Below the pieces are notes generated by a model, which searched no databases, was not told the DNA's origin, and saw only the letters and a program-made list of their open reading frames with translations. This document shows, in pieces, positions 1 through 7,368 of a DNA stretch of 9,936 bases. The stretch lies in the NCBI RefSeq assembly GCF_946480185.1, contig NZ_CAMLIG010000057.1, positions 1-9,936 of the forward strand, read 5' to 3'. Origin of the DNA: an uncultured Pedobacter sp. (GTDB taxonomy: Bacteria; Bacteroidota; Bacteroidia; Sphingobacteriales; Sphingobacteriaceae). Both the position numbers and the translations under genes were made by a program. Numbering within the stretch: position 1 is the first letter of the stretch; every line of letters begins with the position of its first letter.

Positions 1-150
1 TCATTGCGAAGCGAAGCGCTGGATAAAGCGTTGGCGCTGTGGCAATCTCTGGGTTTTTCTGCACAAACCCAACTTTACCGCCTATGCCATAAAAAAAGGG
101 TTTATCCTCCGTCGCTTGCAGATTGCCACGCTATCGCTCGCAATGACTGC
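1..150 (+). repeat. Palindromic dispersed repeat, copy 1 (left tip cut by window edge)
   Basis: First of three related copies in the same orientation. The left arm begins tcattgcgaagcg and contains gtggcaatctc. The right arm ends in gattgccacg...cgcaatgactgc, the inverted complement of the left tip, so the unit can fold into a long imperfect hairpin. The middle (gcacaaaccc to gggtttatcctcc) is shared with the other copies with small indels. The first bases of the left tip (gcag) lie outside the window. Open frames across it are translations of the repeat. It ends 11 bp from the stop of the GIY-YIG gene. Confidence 0.85.
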
Positions 151-161
151 GTAAAAAGGCG

Positions 162-455
162 TCAATCAAACCAATCCTTGCTCAAATCCAGCCACAAAGA
201 ATTGTCTATATTAATCAGTTTTTCTTTCTTCGCTCTCGAACCAGCTTTTAGTTGTTTTTCACGTTCAATTGCAGCGGTCGCAGAGTCGAATTCCTCAAAA
301 TAAACCAGCTTTTCGCAATTGTATCGAGTAGCAAACTTAGAACTTTTATCAAATTTATGCTCCCACATACGCCGATGGATATCATTAGTCATTCCAGTAT
401 AGATAACTGTATTATTCTTGTTGGTAATGAGGTAGGTATAATAAGTATGGGTCAT
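162..455 (-). CDS. GIY-YIG (URI-type) nuclease family protein
   Basis: A 97-residue single-domain protein of the GIY-YIG superfamily, the small URI-like group of putative structure-specific or homing-type endonucleases. The GIY element is TYL (residues 7-9) within YYTYLITN. The YIG element is YTG (19-21) within VIYTGMTND. The conserved arginine lies in HRR (27-29), followed by EHK. The catalytic glutamate is probably E66 in IEREKQLK, with the usual R/K-rich tail after it. Length and motif order are normal, so it looks intact. It starts with ATG and has no Shine-Dalgarno sequence. A weak -7-like word (TATCTTTA, 470-477) lies just upstream, without a clear -33 partner. Its stop is 11 bp from repeat copy 1 and its start is 68 bp from copy 2, so it is bracketed by the palindromic repeats. 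The family assignment is firm. The biological role is unknown; a part in repeat mobility is only inference. Confidence 0.9.
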   Translation of the reverse strand: MTHTYYTYLITNKNNTVIYTGMTNDIHRRMWEHKFDKSSKFATRYNCEKLVYFEEFDSATAAIEREKQLKAGSRAKKEKLINIDNSLWLDLSKDWFD

Positions 456-523
456 TTCTTATTCTAAAATAAAGATAATTACCGGAATCAGTTTATAACA
501 CGAAAAAAAATATTATGCGCCCC

Positions 524-684
524 GCAGTCATTGCGAAGCGAAGCGCTGGACAAAGTGTTGGAGCTGTGGCAATCTCTGAGTTCCTCCGCACAAGCCCAAC
601 TAACTTTACCGCCTGTGCTAACAAAAAAAGGTTCATCCTCCATCGCTTGCAGATTGCCACGTCGTACCGCCTCGCAATAACTGC
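524..684 (+). repeat. Palindromic dispersed repeat, copy 2
   Basis: A complete copy of about 161 bp. The left tip is gcagtcattgcgaagcg and the right tip is cgcaataactgc, which differs by one base from a perfect inverted match (the other copies have caatgactgc). The second matching block is gtggcaatct on the left and agattgccac on the right. The left arm carries extra sequence with two agcgct-like words that can pair with each other. The minus-strand frame through copies 2 and 3 gives the peptide CPALRFAMT, a typical translation of this repeat family and not a gene. Confidence 0.88.
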
Positions 685-722
685 GTAAATGTGACGTGGC
701 AACCTGTATTTTTTGTCCTTAA

Positions 723-876
723 CAGTCATTGCGAAGCGAAGCGCTGGACAAAGCGCTGGCGCTGTGGCAATCTTTGGGTTGCTCTGCACAGACTCATATT
801 TTCCGTCTGTGCTAACAAAAAGGGTTTATCCTCCGTCGTTTGCAGATTGCCACGTCGTACCGCCTCGCAATGACTG
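723..876 (+). repeat. Palindromic dispersed repeat, copy 3
   Basis: A complete copy of about 154 bp with perfect 11-base terminal inverted words (cagtcattgcg and cgcaatgactg). It has the same orientation and internal layout as copies 1 and 2, with point differences and a few short indels in the middle. It is separated from copy 2 by 38 bp of unique AT-rich sequence. The 36 bp between it and the DUF2200 stop show nothing recognisable. No target-site duplication is obvious at its ends. Confidence 0.88.
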
Positions 877-912
877 CTTAAATGTTGACTCAATTGCCCC
901 CATTTGTAGCTT

Positions 913-1281
913 TTATTCCGATGCTCTTAAAATCTTATCCATTTTTTTGCCTTTTGCCAATTCATCCACTAACTTGTCCAGATACCTAACTTGTTTTGTT
1001 ACCGGATTTTCAATTTCCTCAATCCGGTAACCACAAATTGTCCCTTTAATTAGTTGAGCGTTCGGGTTTAATTTTGCCTGCTTAAAGAAAGTTTCAAAAG
1101 TTGCTTTATCGTCGATTAGCTCTTGTAGCTTGCCTTGGCCAAAGCCAGTGAGCCATTCAATTACCTGCAAAAGCTCTTCTTTTGTTCTGCCTTTTTTCTC
1201 GATTTTAGCTACATAAAGCGGATAAACGGATGAGAAAGTTAGTTTGGCAACTCGCTCATCATGTTCGGGCGTGGTTTTCAT
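913..1281 (-). CDS. DUF2200 family protein
   Basis: A 122-residue protein recognised as DUF2200 (COG4898-like) from its conserved pattern: FSSVYPLYVAKIEKKGRT (residues 16-33), VIEWLTGF (40-47), FETFFKQAKLNPNAQLIKG (62-80), CGYRIEEIENP (82-92) and YLDKLVDELAKGKKMDKILR (99-118). The length is normal for the family, so it is intact. No signal peptide or membrane segment is visible. The molecular function is not known to me; members are small, probably cytosolic and widespread. It lies 71 bp downstream of hsdR on the same strand. No convincing terminator or promoter separates them, so read-through from the restriction operon is possible, but a functional link is not implied. It starts with ATG, preceded by an A-rich leader without a Shine-Dalgarno sequence. 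Confidence 0.88.
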   Translation of the reverse strand: MKTTPEHDERVAKLTFSSVYPLYVAKIEKKGRTKEELLQVIEWLTGFGQGKLQELIDDKATFETFFKQAKLNPNAQLIKGTICGYRIEEIENPVTKQVRYLDKLVDELAKGKKMDKILRASE

Positions 1282-1352
1282 TTGCTATTATACTTTTTTC
1301 CTTTTCTATCGTTAGGGATTTTGTTTTCTAAGTTTCACTAATAGGGGGTGGC

Positions 1353-4300
1353 TTAGTTCTTTGTAAAGAAGTCTGCCATTAGTTCTGCTTGTTTTAAAAC
1401 TGTCTCAATTGCCTTGGCTTGTTTGTCTGGCGGATAACCCCACTTTGTCAATGTCCGCTTAACAATAACCATCAATCTTGCCCTTGCACTTTCTCTTATT
1501 GTCCAGTCAATTGTTGCGTTTGCTTTTACTTTTTCCGTTATTTCTCTTGCAATGTCTCTTAACTGGTCGTCACCCAAAAGCATTACTGCACTGTCATTTA
1601 CTTCTAAAGCATTGTAAAATGCAACTTCATCTTTTGTTAGTCCAAGTCGTTCGCCTTCTTTATCTGCTTCTTTAATTTCTTTAGCAATATTGATGAGTTC
1701 TTGAATGATCTCTGCTGTTGTCAATAAATTATTTTGGTAGCGTTTTATAGACCCCTCTAACATTTCCAATAGTTTTTTACTTTTAACTAAATTGGTTTTA
1801 GAACGAGTTTTTATTTCATCATTCAATAGTTTCTTTAAAAGTTCTAATGCTAAGTTTTGATGCTTCATTCCTTTTACTTCTAAAAGAAACTCTTCTGAAA
1901 GAATAGAAATATCTGGTTTTACCATTCCTGCTGCTTCAAAAATATCCATTACTTTATCAGAGCTTAATGCCTCATCAACTATTTGTTTAATGGCGGTTTC
2001 GATTTCTATATCTGATTTACCGCTTCCAGTACCTTCAAATTTTACAAGTCGAGCTTTTACAGCTTGAAAAAATGCAATGTCGTCTTTGATTTCCACTGCT
2101 CTTTCGTGAGGAATTGATAAAGCAAAGGCCTGACTTAATAAAGTTACTTCTCTTATGAAACGTGTTTTACCATCTTGCAGTCCTAAAATATGTTCTTCTG
2201 ATTGCAGAATGATTGACATTTTTTCTTTTGCTTCTACATTGAAAAAACGCTTATAATTAAACCTAAAACTATTTGCATAATAAGCCTCTGGTTCTTCCAA
2301 TAAAATATCATTTTGTGTTTTAGCTTCTTCATTAAAAAACTGTTGAACGACTTCGAATTTTTCATTCATCAAAGCAATTGCTTTCTCTAAATCCAAAGTA
2401 GGTTCTCCTTTACCTCCAGCATCAGAATAAAAAGACAATGCTTTTTTTAAATCTGTTGCTATGCCTAAATAGTCTACTATTAAACCGCCTGGCTTGTCTT
2501 TGAAAACACGGTTTACCCTTGCAATAGCTTGCATTAAATTATGTCCTCTCATTGGTTTGTCAATGTAAAGGGTATGCAGACAAGGGGCATCAAAACCAGT
2601 CAACCACATATCGCGAACAATAACCAAACGCAAAGGGTCGGCAGGGTCTTTAATTCTTTCTGCTAAATTCTTACGCTGTTGTTTGGTAGTGTTGTGGCGT
2701 TGCATTTCTGGCCCATCTGCACTTGTAGAAGTCATTACCACTTTTATGGCTCCTTTGCTTAAATCTTCATTATGCCATTCAGGTCTTAAAGCAATAATCT
2801 CTTTGTATAAGTTGGCGGCAATTCTGCGACTCATCGCTACAATCATTCCTTTACCATCAAATACTTGTTGGCGTTGTTCGCTGTGGTTAACGATGTCTTT
2901 GGCTAAGTTTTTTATGCGTTCTTCATTACCTACAATTGCCTCTAATTTGGTGTATTTGGCTTTGGCTTTTTGTTGGTCTGTTATTTCTTCGTCTTGTTCC
3001 AGTTCTGCATCAAATTCTTCAATCAAGCGTTTGCCTTCTTCATCTAAATTTACTTTTGCCAAACGGCTTTCATAATAGATACGAACCGTTGCACCATCGG
3101 CAACCGCTTGTGAAATATCATACACATCAACATATTGTCCAAAAACTTGGGGAGTGTTTACGTCTGTACCTTCAATTGGTGTTCCAGTAAAACCTATATA
3201 GGTTGCATTAGGCAAAGCATCACGCATATATTTAGCAAAGCCATACGCAATACGTTCTCCGATTTTTTCTTTGGTTTCTTTGTCTTTTACTTCTTTTATA
3301 GATGCTTCAAAACCGTATTGTGTTCTATGGGCTTCGTCTGCAATCACTACAATATTTTTACGGGCAGAAAGTTGCTCATAAACTGATTTTTGGTCTTCAG
3401 GTAAAAACTTTTGTATGGTGGCAAATACGATTCCACCACTTGCTACTTTTAGCAATTCCTTTAAATGTTCACGGTCTTTGGCTTGAACTGGCTCTTGTCT
3501 TAATAATTGTTTGGAGTTGGCAAAGGTGTCAAACAATTGGTCGTCTAAATCGTTACGGTCGGTGATGACTAAAATGGTTGGGTTTTGCATTTCGGGTGCT
3601 GTAATTAATTTGCCCGAATAAAAAACCATGCTTAAACTTTTGCCCGAGCCTTGTGTATGCCAAATTACTCCTCCTTTTTTGTTCCCGTTTGCTCCTGATG
3701 CAATAATGGATGATTGCACCGCTTTATTTACGGCATAATATTGATGATAAGCCGCTAATTTCTTTACAGTTTCTATTTGTGTAATGCCTGCCTCACCCCC
3801 AGCCCCTCTCCCAAGGAGAGGGGAGTTTGTTGCTGTTTTTTCAAATACAATAAAATTACGAACGAGATCTAGAAAAGTAGCTGGATTTAGCATTCCTGTA
3901 AGCAATATCTCTAGCTGAGGGGCAAATCTCGATGCTTCTTTTTTGCCATCTGCTGTTTTCCAAGACATAAAACGGCTGTAACCTGCCGAAACACTCCCTG
4001 CCTTACATTCCATCCCGTCTGATATGATACAGATAGCATTGTAGGTAAATAAACTGGGGATGGTGGCTTTGTAGGTTTGCAACTGATCAAATGCTTTTCG
4101 TAGGGTAGCGTTTTCATCTGCTGCATTTTTTAATTCAATAACCACTAACGGTAAACCGTTTACAAACAGTAATACATCAGGGCGTTTATTTTGATTTTTC
4201 TCTACAATGATGTATTGGTTAACGCATAAAAACTCGTTGTTTAAAGGGTTTTCAAAGTCTATTAAAGCTACTTCATAACTTCGTTCAAAACCATCTTGCT

Positions 4301-4604
4301 GGTATGGTATTTTTACTTTTTCTACTAATAGCTGATGAAAGGTTTCGTTGTTATGCAACAATTCTGGCGAATAAATACGTAATACTTTTTGGATAGCTTG
4401 CTCTTGAGCATCATGCGGAATAGTTGGATTTAATATAGCTACCGATTTACGTAAACGCTCTGCCAAAACTATTTGCTCAAAGTTTTCTCGCTCTGCTTGT
4501 TCTGCTCCGGGTGCAATAGCCAAGCCGTGAATATACTCCCAACCCATAGATTGAAGTGCCTCTATGGCAAAAGTTTCTATTTTATCTTCCGTGATTGGTT
4601 TCAA
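1353..4604 (-). CDS. hsdR: Type I restriction enzyme R subunit (HsdR): DNA translocase and endonuclease
   Basis: A 1083-residue motor and nuclease subunit of a type I RM complex. The N-terminal PD-(D/E)XK nuclease shows D143 (RPD) and E157/K159 (VIELK). The SF2 helicase/translocase follows: Walker A HTQGSGKS (316-323), DEAH (423-426), TGTP (473-476), motif V TGFDAP (669-674) and motif VI QAIARVNRV (692-700). A helical C-terminal region of about 350 residues, as usual for HsdR, should dock on HsdM/HsdS. The start is TTG: an in-frame TAG lies two codons upstream and the first ATG would only be M20, which would remove the conserved ITEDKIE start. The gene begins 8 bp after the coiled-coil gene, so translation is probably coupled. 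Odd point: residues about 261-273 (SPLLGRGAGGEAG) come from a dispersed palindromic repeat inserted in frame between the nuclease and motor domains. All motifs are intact, so activity is likely. Confidence 0.97.
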   Translation of the reverse strand: MKPITEDKIETFAIEALQSMGWEYIHGLAIAPGAEQAERENFEQIVLAERLRKSVAILNPTIPHDAQEQAIQKVLRIYSPELLHNNETFHQLLVEKVKIPYQQDGFERSYEVALIDFENPLNNEFLCVNQYIIVEKNQNKRPDVLLFVNGLPLVVIELKNAADENATLRKAFDQLQTYKATIPSLFTYNAICIISDGMECKAGSVSAGYSRFMSWKTADGKKEASRFAPQLEILLTGMLNPATFLDLVRNFIVFEKTATNSPLLGRGAGGEAGITQIETVKKLAAYHQYYAVNKAVQSSIIASGANGNKKGGVIWHTQGSGKSLSMVFYSGKLITAPEMQNPTILVITDRNDLDDQLFDTFANSKQLLRQEPVQAKDREHLKELLKVASGGIVFATIQKFLPEDQKSVYEQLSARKNIVVIADEAHRTQYGFEASIKEVKDKETKEKIGERIAYGFAKYMRDALPNATYIGFTGTPIEGTDVNTPQVFGQYVDVYDISQAVADGATVRIYYESRLAKVNLDEEGKRLIEEFDAELEQDEEITDQQKAKAKYTKLEAIVGNEERIKNLAKDIVNHSEQRQQVFDGKGMIVAMSRRIAANLYKEIIALRPEWHNEDLSKGAIKVVMTSTSADGPEMQRHNTTKQQRKNLAERIKDPADPLRLVIVRDMWLTGFDAPCLHTLYIDKPMRGHNLMQAIARVNRVFKDKPGGLIVDYLGIATDLKKALSFYSDAGGKGEPTLDLEKAIALMNEKFEVVQQFFNEEAKTQNDILLEEPEAYYANSFRFNYKRFFNVEAKEKMSIILQSEEHILGLQDGKTRFIREVTLLSQAFALSIPHERAVEIKDDIAFFQAVKARLVKFEGTGSGKSDIEIETAIKQIVDEALSSDKVMDIFEAAGMVKPDISILSEEFLLEVKGMKHQNLALELLKKLLNDEIKTRSKTNLVKSKKLLEMLEGSIKRYQNNLLTTAEIIQELINIAKEIKEADKEGERLGLTKDEVAFYNALEVNDSAVMLLGDDQLRDIAREITEKVKANATIDWTIRESARARLMVIVKRTLTKWGYPPDKQAKAIETVLKQAELMADFFTKN
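3788..3825. repeat. Bacteroidetes palindromic repeat inserted in frame in hsdR
   Basis: The core is a perfect 9 bp inverted repeat, cccctctcc (3803-3811) and ggagagggg (3815-3823), with a 3-base loop caa. It is flanked by cctcaccccc on the left. The block is far more GC-rich than the surrounding hsdR and belongs to a short repeat seen in many Bacteroidetes genomes, often translated as peptides such as SPLLGRGAGGE. Here it is read on the minus strand as hsdR residues about 261-273 without breaking the frame. It falls between FIVFEK (251-256) and ITQIETVKKLAAYHQYY (274-290), at the junction between the nuclease and motor regions. Confidence 0.8.
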
Positions 4605-4612
4605 AGTCTAAT

Positions 4613-5860
4613 TCAATTTTTAATAAATGGTAAAATTGTTTTTAAAATCTTTTCAAGTCCATTGACTGAAACGTCATCTTCATCTTTTCTTTCTGAAGCA
4701 ATGGATGCTTGTTGTCCAAAATATTTTTTAACCAACTCTTCTTTAATAGCTTCTTTTTTTGCTTCTGGTAACAATTCTATAAATGGACCAATTGAAGCTA
4801 ATTCTAATTCTAAAATTCTGTTTTGGGTTTCTAGATTTCTATGCTTAGTCGATTCTCTTGAAGCATAAATAGCGGGATAGGTAAGCACCGATGCTGCTAA
4901 TATTCTAACTAACGATTTATAGAGGTTAAAATCAGCATTACCTAACTCAATAATTGAATAAATAAGTAATCCTGACATGAGAACCATAAATCCTAAAGCT
5001 ATTCTCCTAAAGATATTTGCAGAAATCTTATGTTGCTCTGCTATTTTTTGATAGTTCCCAGTTACCCCAACATTACCAACAATACTAACTATATTTTTTG
5101 CTTCCTCAAGTTTAAATTGTAAACTCTTGATTATTTCTGCCGTTTGAGTTTCTAATTCTAATTTTTGCTTTTCGTACTCTTTTTTGTATGAATCCTTATC
5201 GGTATCAATTAATTCTTTAAATATTTTCCTATCAGCTTCAATGCTATCTTTGATTTTTTTATTTTCGGCTTCAAACGTATTGCTATTGTTGGCTTTAATG
5301 TTTTCAAATTCTGTATTGTAGTTGTTTAATACATTTTGAATTTCTACTTCTTTAGTTGTCAACACTTGTTCCAAAGTAGAAATTTGAGTATTCTTTTGTA
5401 GTAAATCTTCTTGAATTTTCTTAAGATACTCTTGTAGCTTTTTGTTATCTGCTTCAATTGTTTTATAGGCTTCTTCTAATGTTTTTTGAAAAGTTGCGAT
5501 TACTTTAGAAAAGTCAAAATCACCTTTTGAAAAAGGCATTGGAAAATTTCTTACCCTGTTAAGTGCAGAACTGTAATTATTGATAGCATTTGTAATATGA
5601 CCTACATTATTATTTCCTAAAAAAGAGTTTATCTGAACTGTCCCTGCTTCGATTTCTGATGCTAAAGCTGTCAATTCAGCCTCCTGAATCAGTATAGGAA
5701 TAGTTAGTTTAAGCCTATCATTTATAAAAAGATACACCGTTTCAAAAAAAGAAAAATTTTCAATTCCAACTTTTTCTTTTGCGTTTTCTGTCGAAAGAGC
5801 TTGTTTAAGCTGTTCTAACTTCTCAAAAACAGTATGATTTATAAAATTTTCAGGTTGCAT
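4613..5860 (-). CDS. Coiled-coil protein with two transmembrane segments, in the RM operon (unknown function)
   Basis: A 415-residue protein I do not recognise as a named family. The N-terminal 110 residues are predicted helical and soluble. Residues about 118-255 are rich in K/E/Q/N with heptad-like spacing, suggesting a long coiled coil. Two hydrophobic stretches follow: about 286-305 (core GFMVLMSGLLIYSII) and about 316-334 (core LVRILAASVLTYPAIYAS), with a short loop (GNADFNLYK) between them. A helical tail (HRNLETQNRILELEL, then a charged ELLPEAKKEAIKEELVKKYFG segment) ends the protein. No signal peptide is seen, so both long ends are probably cytoplasmic, anchored by a 2TM hairpin. The topology recalls SLATT-like 2TM modules of defence loci, but that is only a resemblance. 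The gene starts 20 bp after hsdS and stops 8 bp before hsdR, so it is part of the operon. It may be a membrane sensor, effector or scaffold. Confidence 0.85.
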   Translation of the reverse strand: MQPENFINHTVFEKLEQLKQALSTENAKEKVGIENFSFFETVYLFINDRLKLTIPILIQEAELTALASEIEAGTVQINSFLGNNNVGHITNAINNYSSALNRVRNFPMPFSKGDFDFSKVIATFQKTLEEAYKTIEADNKKLQEYLKKIQEDLLQKNTQISTLEQVLTTKEVEIQNVLNNYNTEFENIKANNSNTFEAENKKIKDSIEADRKIFKELIDTDKDSYKKEYEKQKLELETQTAEIIKSLQFKLEEAKNIVSIVGNVGVTGNYQKIAEQHKISANIFRRIALGFMVLMSGLLIYSIIELGNADFNLYKSLVRILAASVLTYPAIYASRESTKHRNLETQNRILELELASIGPFIELLPEAKKEAIKEELVKKYFGQQASIASERKDEDDVSVNGLEKILKTILPFIKN

Positions 5861-5880
5861 GTCTTACAATTATGGTTATT

Positions 5881-7131
5881 TTACATTACTAATCTCACTT
5901 CCCCACTCATCAACTTCGGCAATAAAGTATCACGAGTTTGGGTTAAGGTTCGGATTTGGGCTTGATTGTTATTTATTTTAATTAAGTAATTATCTATGAC
6001 GCTACTAAATTTTTCAACCAAAATATCTGTTGGCTTAAAAAAAGTAAGATTAAAAATATCTTGTGGATTAACTCTTTGATGGCTTCCGCTTGTACCACTT
6101 GAAGCACCAGCCAATTCTTGAGTTACATTATATGATTTTAAAAAGCAATAAATGAAACCATACCACTTTTGGTCTTTGGGTTTCACTATCTGGAACTCTG
6201 TTGAACAAATACTTTCATCATCATTTACATTTCCATAAATCATCCAAATTCGAGGTGTTCTTGGGTTTAATTTTGAAACTAAAATAGAATTAGAAATTAC
6301 TTTGTATTTATTACTCAATATTTCTTTGCCAATTTCAATAATTGGTTCTTTCCCCGCATCAAAAGCAGGTAAACTGTAATGCTTATATAATTTGGTTGGA
6401 TTTTTTGAAGGATGTATATTTTCTTTTGAATGGTCGGCAATTTCTGATAATGAAGTTTCCTCCCAACTCTCTTCCGCTTCCTCTACAAACCACTGCCTAA
6501 AAAGCGTTTCAGCCAATTGCTCTAAGGTTTTGTTTTGGCGGTATAGCAAGTCTATTTTGTCATCTAAACTGCTAAGAATAGAGGCAATGGCGGTTTGTTC
6601 TTGAATCGGAGGTTTTGAGAATGATATTTTTTCAATATCAGACTTGGAAATATTGGCTTGGTTAGCACTTCCAGAAGATTGACTTGCCAAATATTGATGT
6701 GTATCCTTATTTTTTAAAAAATAATACAAATAAACATCATTTAACTCCTTTGGCTTTTTTGAAAATAATTTGCCTACCCTTTGGTTTAGTAATGCTTTAG
6801 TATCTAGCTTGTATTTTGAAACCAAGCCAACTACTTGTGTTTCTAATTCTGGATGATTACCAGTTAATGAAATTAATATATCTCCCTTTTCAACAACATA
6901 CTTTTTTAAATTATCAGAATATAAATGATAGTGAACTCCATCTATATTAACATCACCATTCGCTACATTTTTGATTTTAATTATTGGTAATGTATTTGAT
7001 TCTTCAATATCAAGAAAATCGCTTGACTTAAATGCAAAACCATTTATTGTTTCAATATAATCGCCCAACTTACAGACCTTCCATCTCCTAAACAACTCAA
7101 TTCTAACTCGATCAATATGGTCTTTTATCAT
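5881..7131 (-). CDS. hsdS: Type I restriction-modification specificity subunit (HsdS)
   Basis: A 416-residue DNA-recognition subunit with the usual two-half layout. TRD1 (about 17-175) begins WKVCKLGDYIETINGFAFKS and ends at SGSANQANISKSDIEKI. The central conserved helix (about 176-215) is PIQEQTAIASILSSLDDKID followed by LLYRQNKTLEQLAETLFRQW. TRD2 (about 223-365) includes YSLPAFDAGKEP and SKLNPRTPRIW. The distal helix (about 366-416) ends in TLLPKLMSGEV. The two TRDs are unlike each other, so a bipartite asymmetric target is expected; the target cannot be read from sequence. HsdS bridges two HsdM copies and fixes the spacer length through its helices. The ATG overlaps the stop of the 78-residue gene by four bases (ATGA), supporting this start and translational coupling. 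No inverted partial hsdS copy or recombinase lies in the window, so specificity switching is not indicated. Confidence 0.96.
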   Translation of the reverse strand: MIKDHIDRVRIELFRRWKVCKLGDYIETINGFAFKSSDFLDIEESNTLPIIKIKNVANGDVNIDGVHYHLYSDNLKKYVVEKGDILISLTGNHPELETQVVGLVSKYKLDTKALLNQRVGKLFSKKPKELNDVYLYYFLKNKDTHQYLASQSSGSANQANISKSDIEKISFSKPPIQEQTAIASILSSLDDKIDLLYRQNKTLEQLAETLFRQWFVEEAEESWEETSLSEIADHSKENIHPSKNPTKLYKHYSLPAFDAGKEPIIEIGKEILSNKYKVISNSILVSKLNPRTPRIWMIYGNVNDDESICSTEFQIVKPKDQKWYGFIYCFLKSYNVTQELAGASSGTSGSHQRVNPQDIFNLTFFKPTDILVEKFSSVIDNYLIKINNNQAQIRTLTQTRDTLLPKLMSGEVRLVM

Positions 7132-7364
7132 TTCAAATCGTCTTTAGGGTGTTGGTTTTCGCCATAAAGGTCAATGGCTGTTATGGCATCGGCATCATTG
7201 CTATCTTGGTATTCGCCATCCCAAGTATAAGCGTTTGGGTTTGGTTTTATTTTTATTGCTTTCAATTTCAAAATATCATTATAACCGTCTTCGTAGCCAC
7301 GCACAACTATTTTAGTGGTTGGCGGTAATTTTTGTAGGTGCTGTATCAGTTCTTGGGCTGTCAT
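7128..7364 (-). CDS. Small conserved-looking hypothetical protein, 78 aa, overlapping hsdS
   Basis: A 78-residue acidic-to-neutral protein with no family I can name. It begins TAQELIQHLQKLPPTTKIVV, a helix then a strand, followed by RGYEDGYNDILKLKAIKI (residues 22-39). This N-terminal pattern (ELI..L..LP....VVV.GYE.GY.D) resembles small phage or accessory proteins of unknown role that I have seen. The C-terminal half (YTWDGEYQDSNDADAITAID) is acidic and could include a DNA-mimic-like or metal-binding surface; this is speculation. There is no membrane segment. It starts 4 bp after the Abi gene stop, and its TGA overlaps the hsdS ATG. Translation is therefore likely coupled on both sides, which argues that it is a real gene rather than a chance frame. 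Confidence 0.75.
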   Translation of the reverse strand: MTAQELIQHLQKLPPTTKIVVRGYEDGYNDILKLKAIKIKPNPNAYTWDGEYQDSNDADAITAIDLYGENQHPKDDLK

Positions 7365-7368
7365 TTTT

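Noticed and set aside
4..303. 99-residue plus-strand open frame at the left edge
   Set aside because: It covers repeat copy 1 and then runs antisense to the GIY-YIG gene, which has clear family motifs on the other strand.
493..789. 98-residue minus-strand open frame with CPALRFAMT repeated twice
   Set aside because: It is a translation of repeat copies 2 and 3; the duplicated peptide is exactly the repeat tip, and there is no protein-like conservation apart from it.
1..876. Possible CRISPR array
   Set aside because: Only three units of about 155 bp, irregular spacing (373 and 38 bp), internal palindromes and a gene between two of them; no cas genes.
713..1030. 105-residue plus-strand open frame
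   Set aside because: It crosses repeat copy 3 and then runs antisense to the DUF2200 gene; its peptide is typical of repeat read-through.
1282..1352. Terminator between hsdR and the DUF2200 gene
   Set aside because: Only a 5 bp stem (ctaag/cttag) with a long loop and no T-tract on the minus strand; too weak to call.
2683..3075. 130-residue plus-strand open frame and similar Leu/Ser-rich frames opposite hsdR and hsdM
   Set aside because: They are shadows of strongly conserved coding sequence on the minus strand.
5881..7131. Phase-variable or shuffling hsdS
   Set aside because: No long homopolymer or short tandem repeat tract, no second or partial hsdS copy and no recombinase gene in the window.
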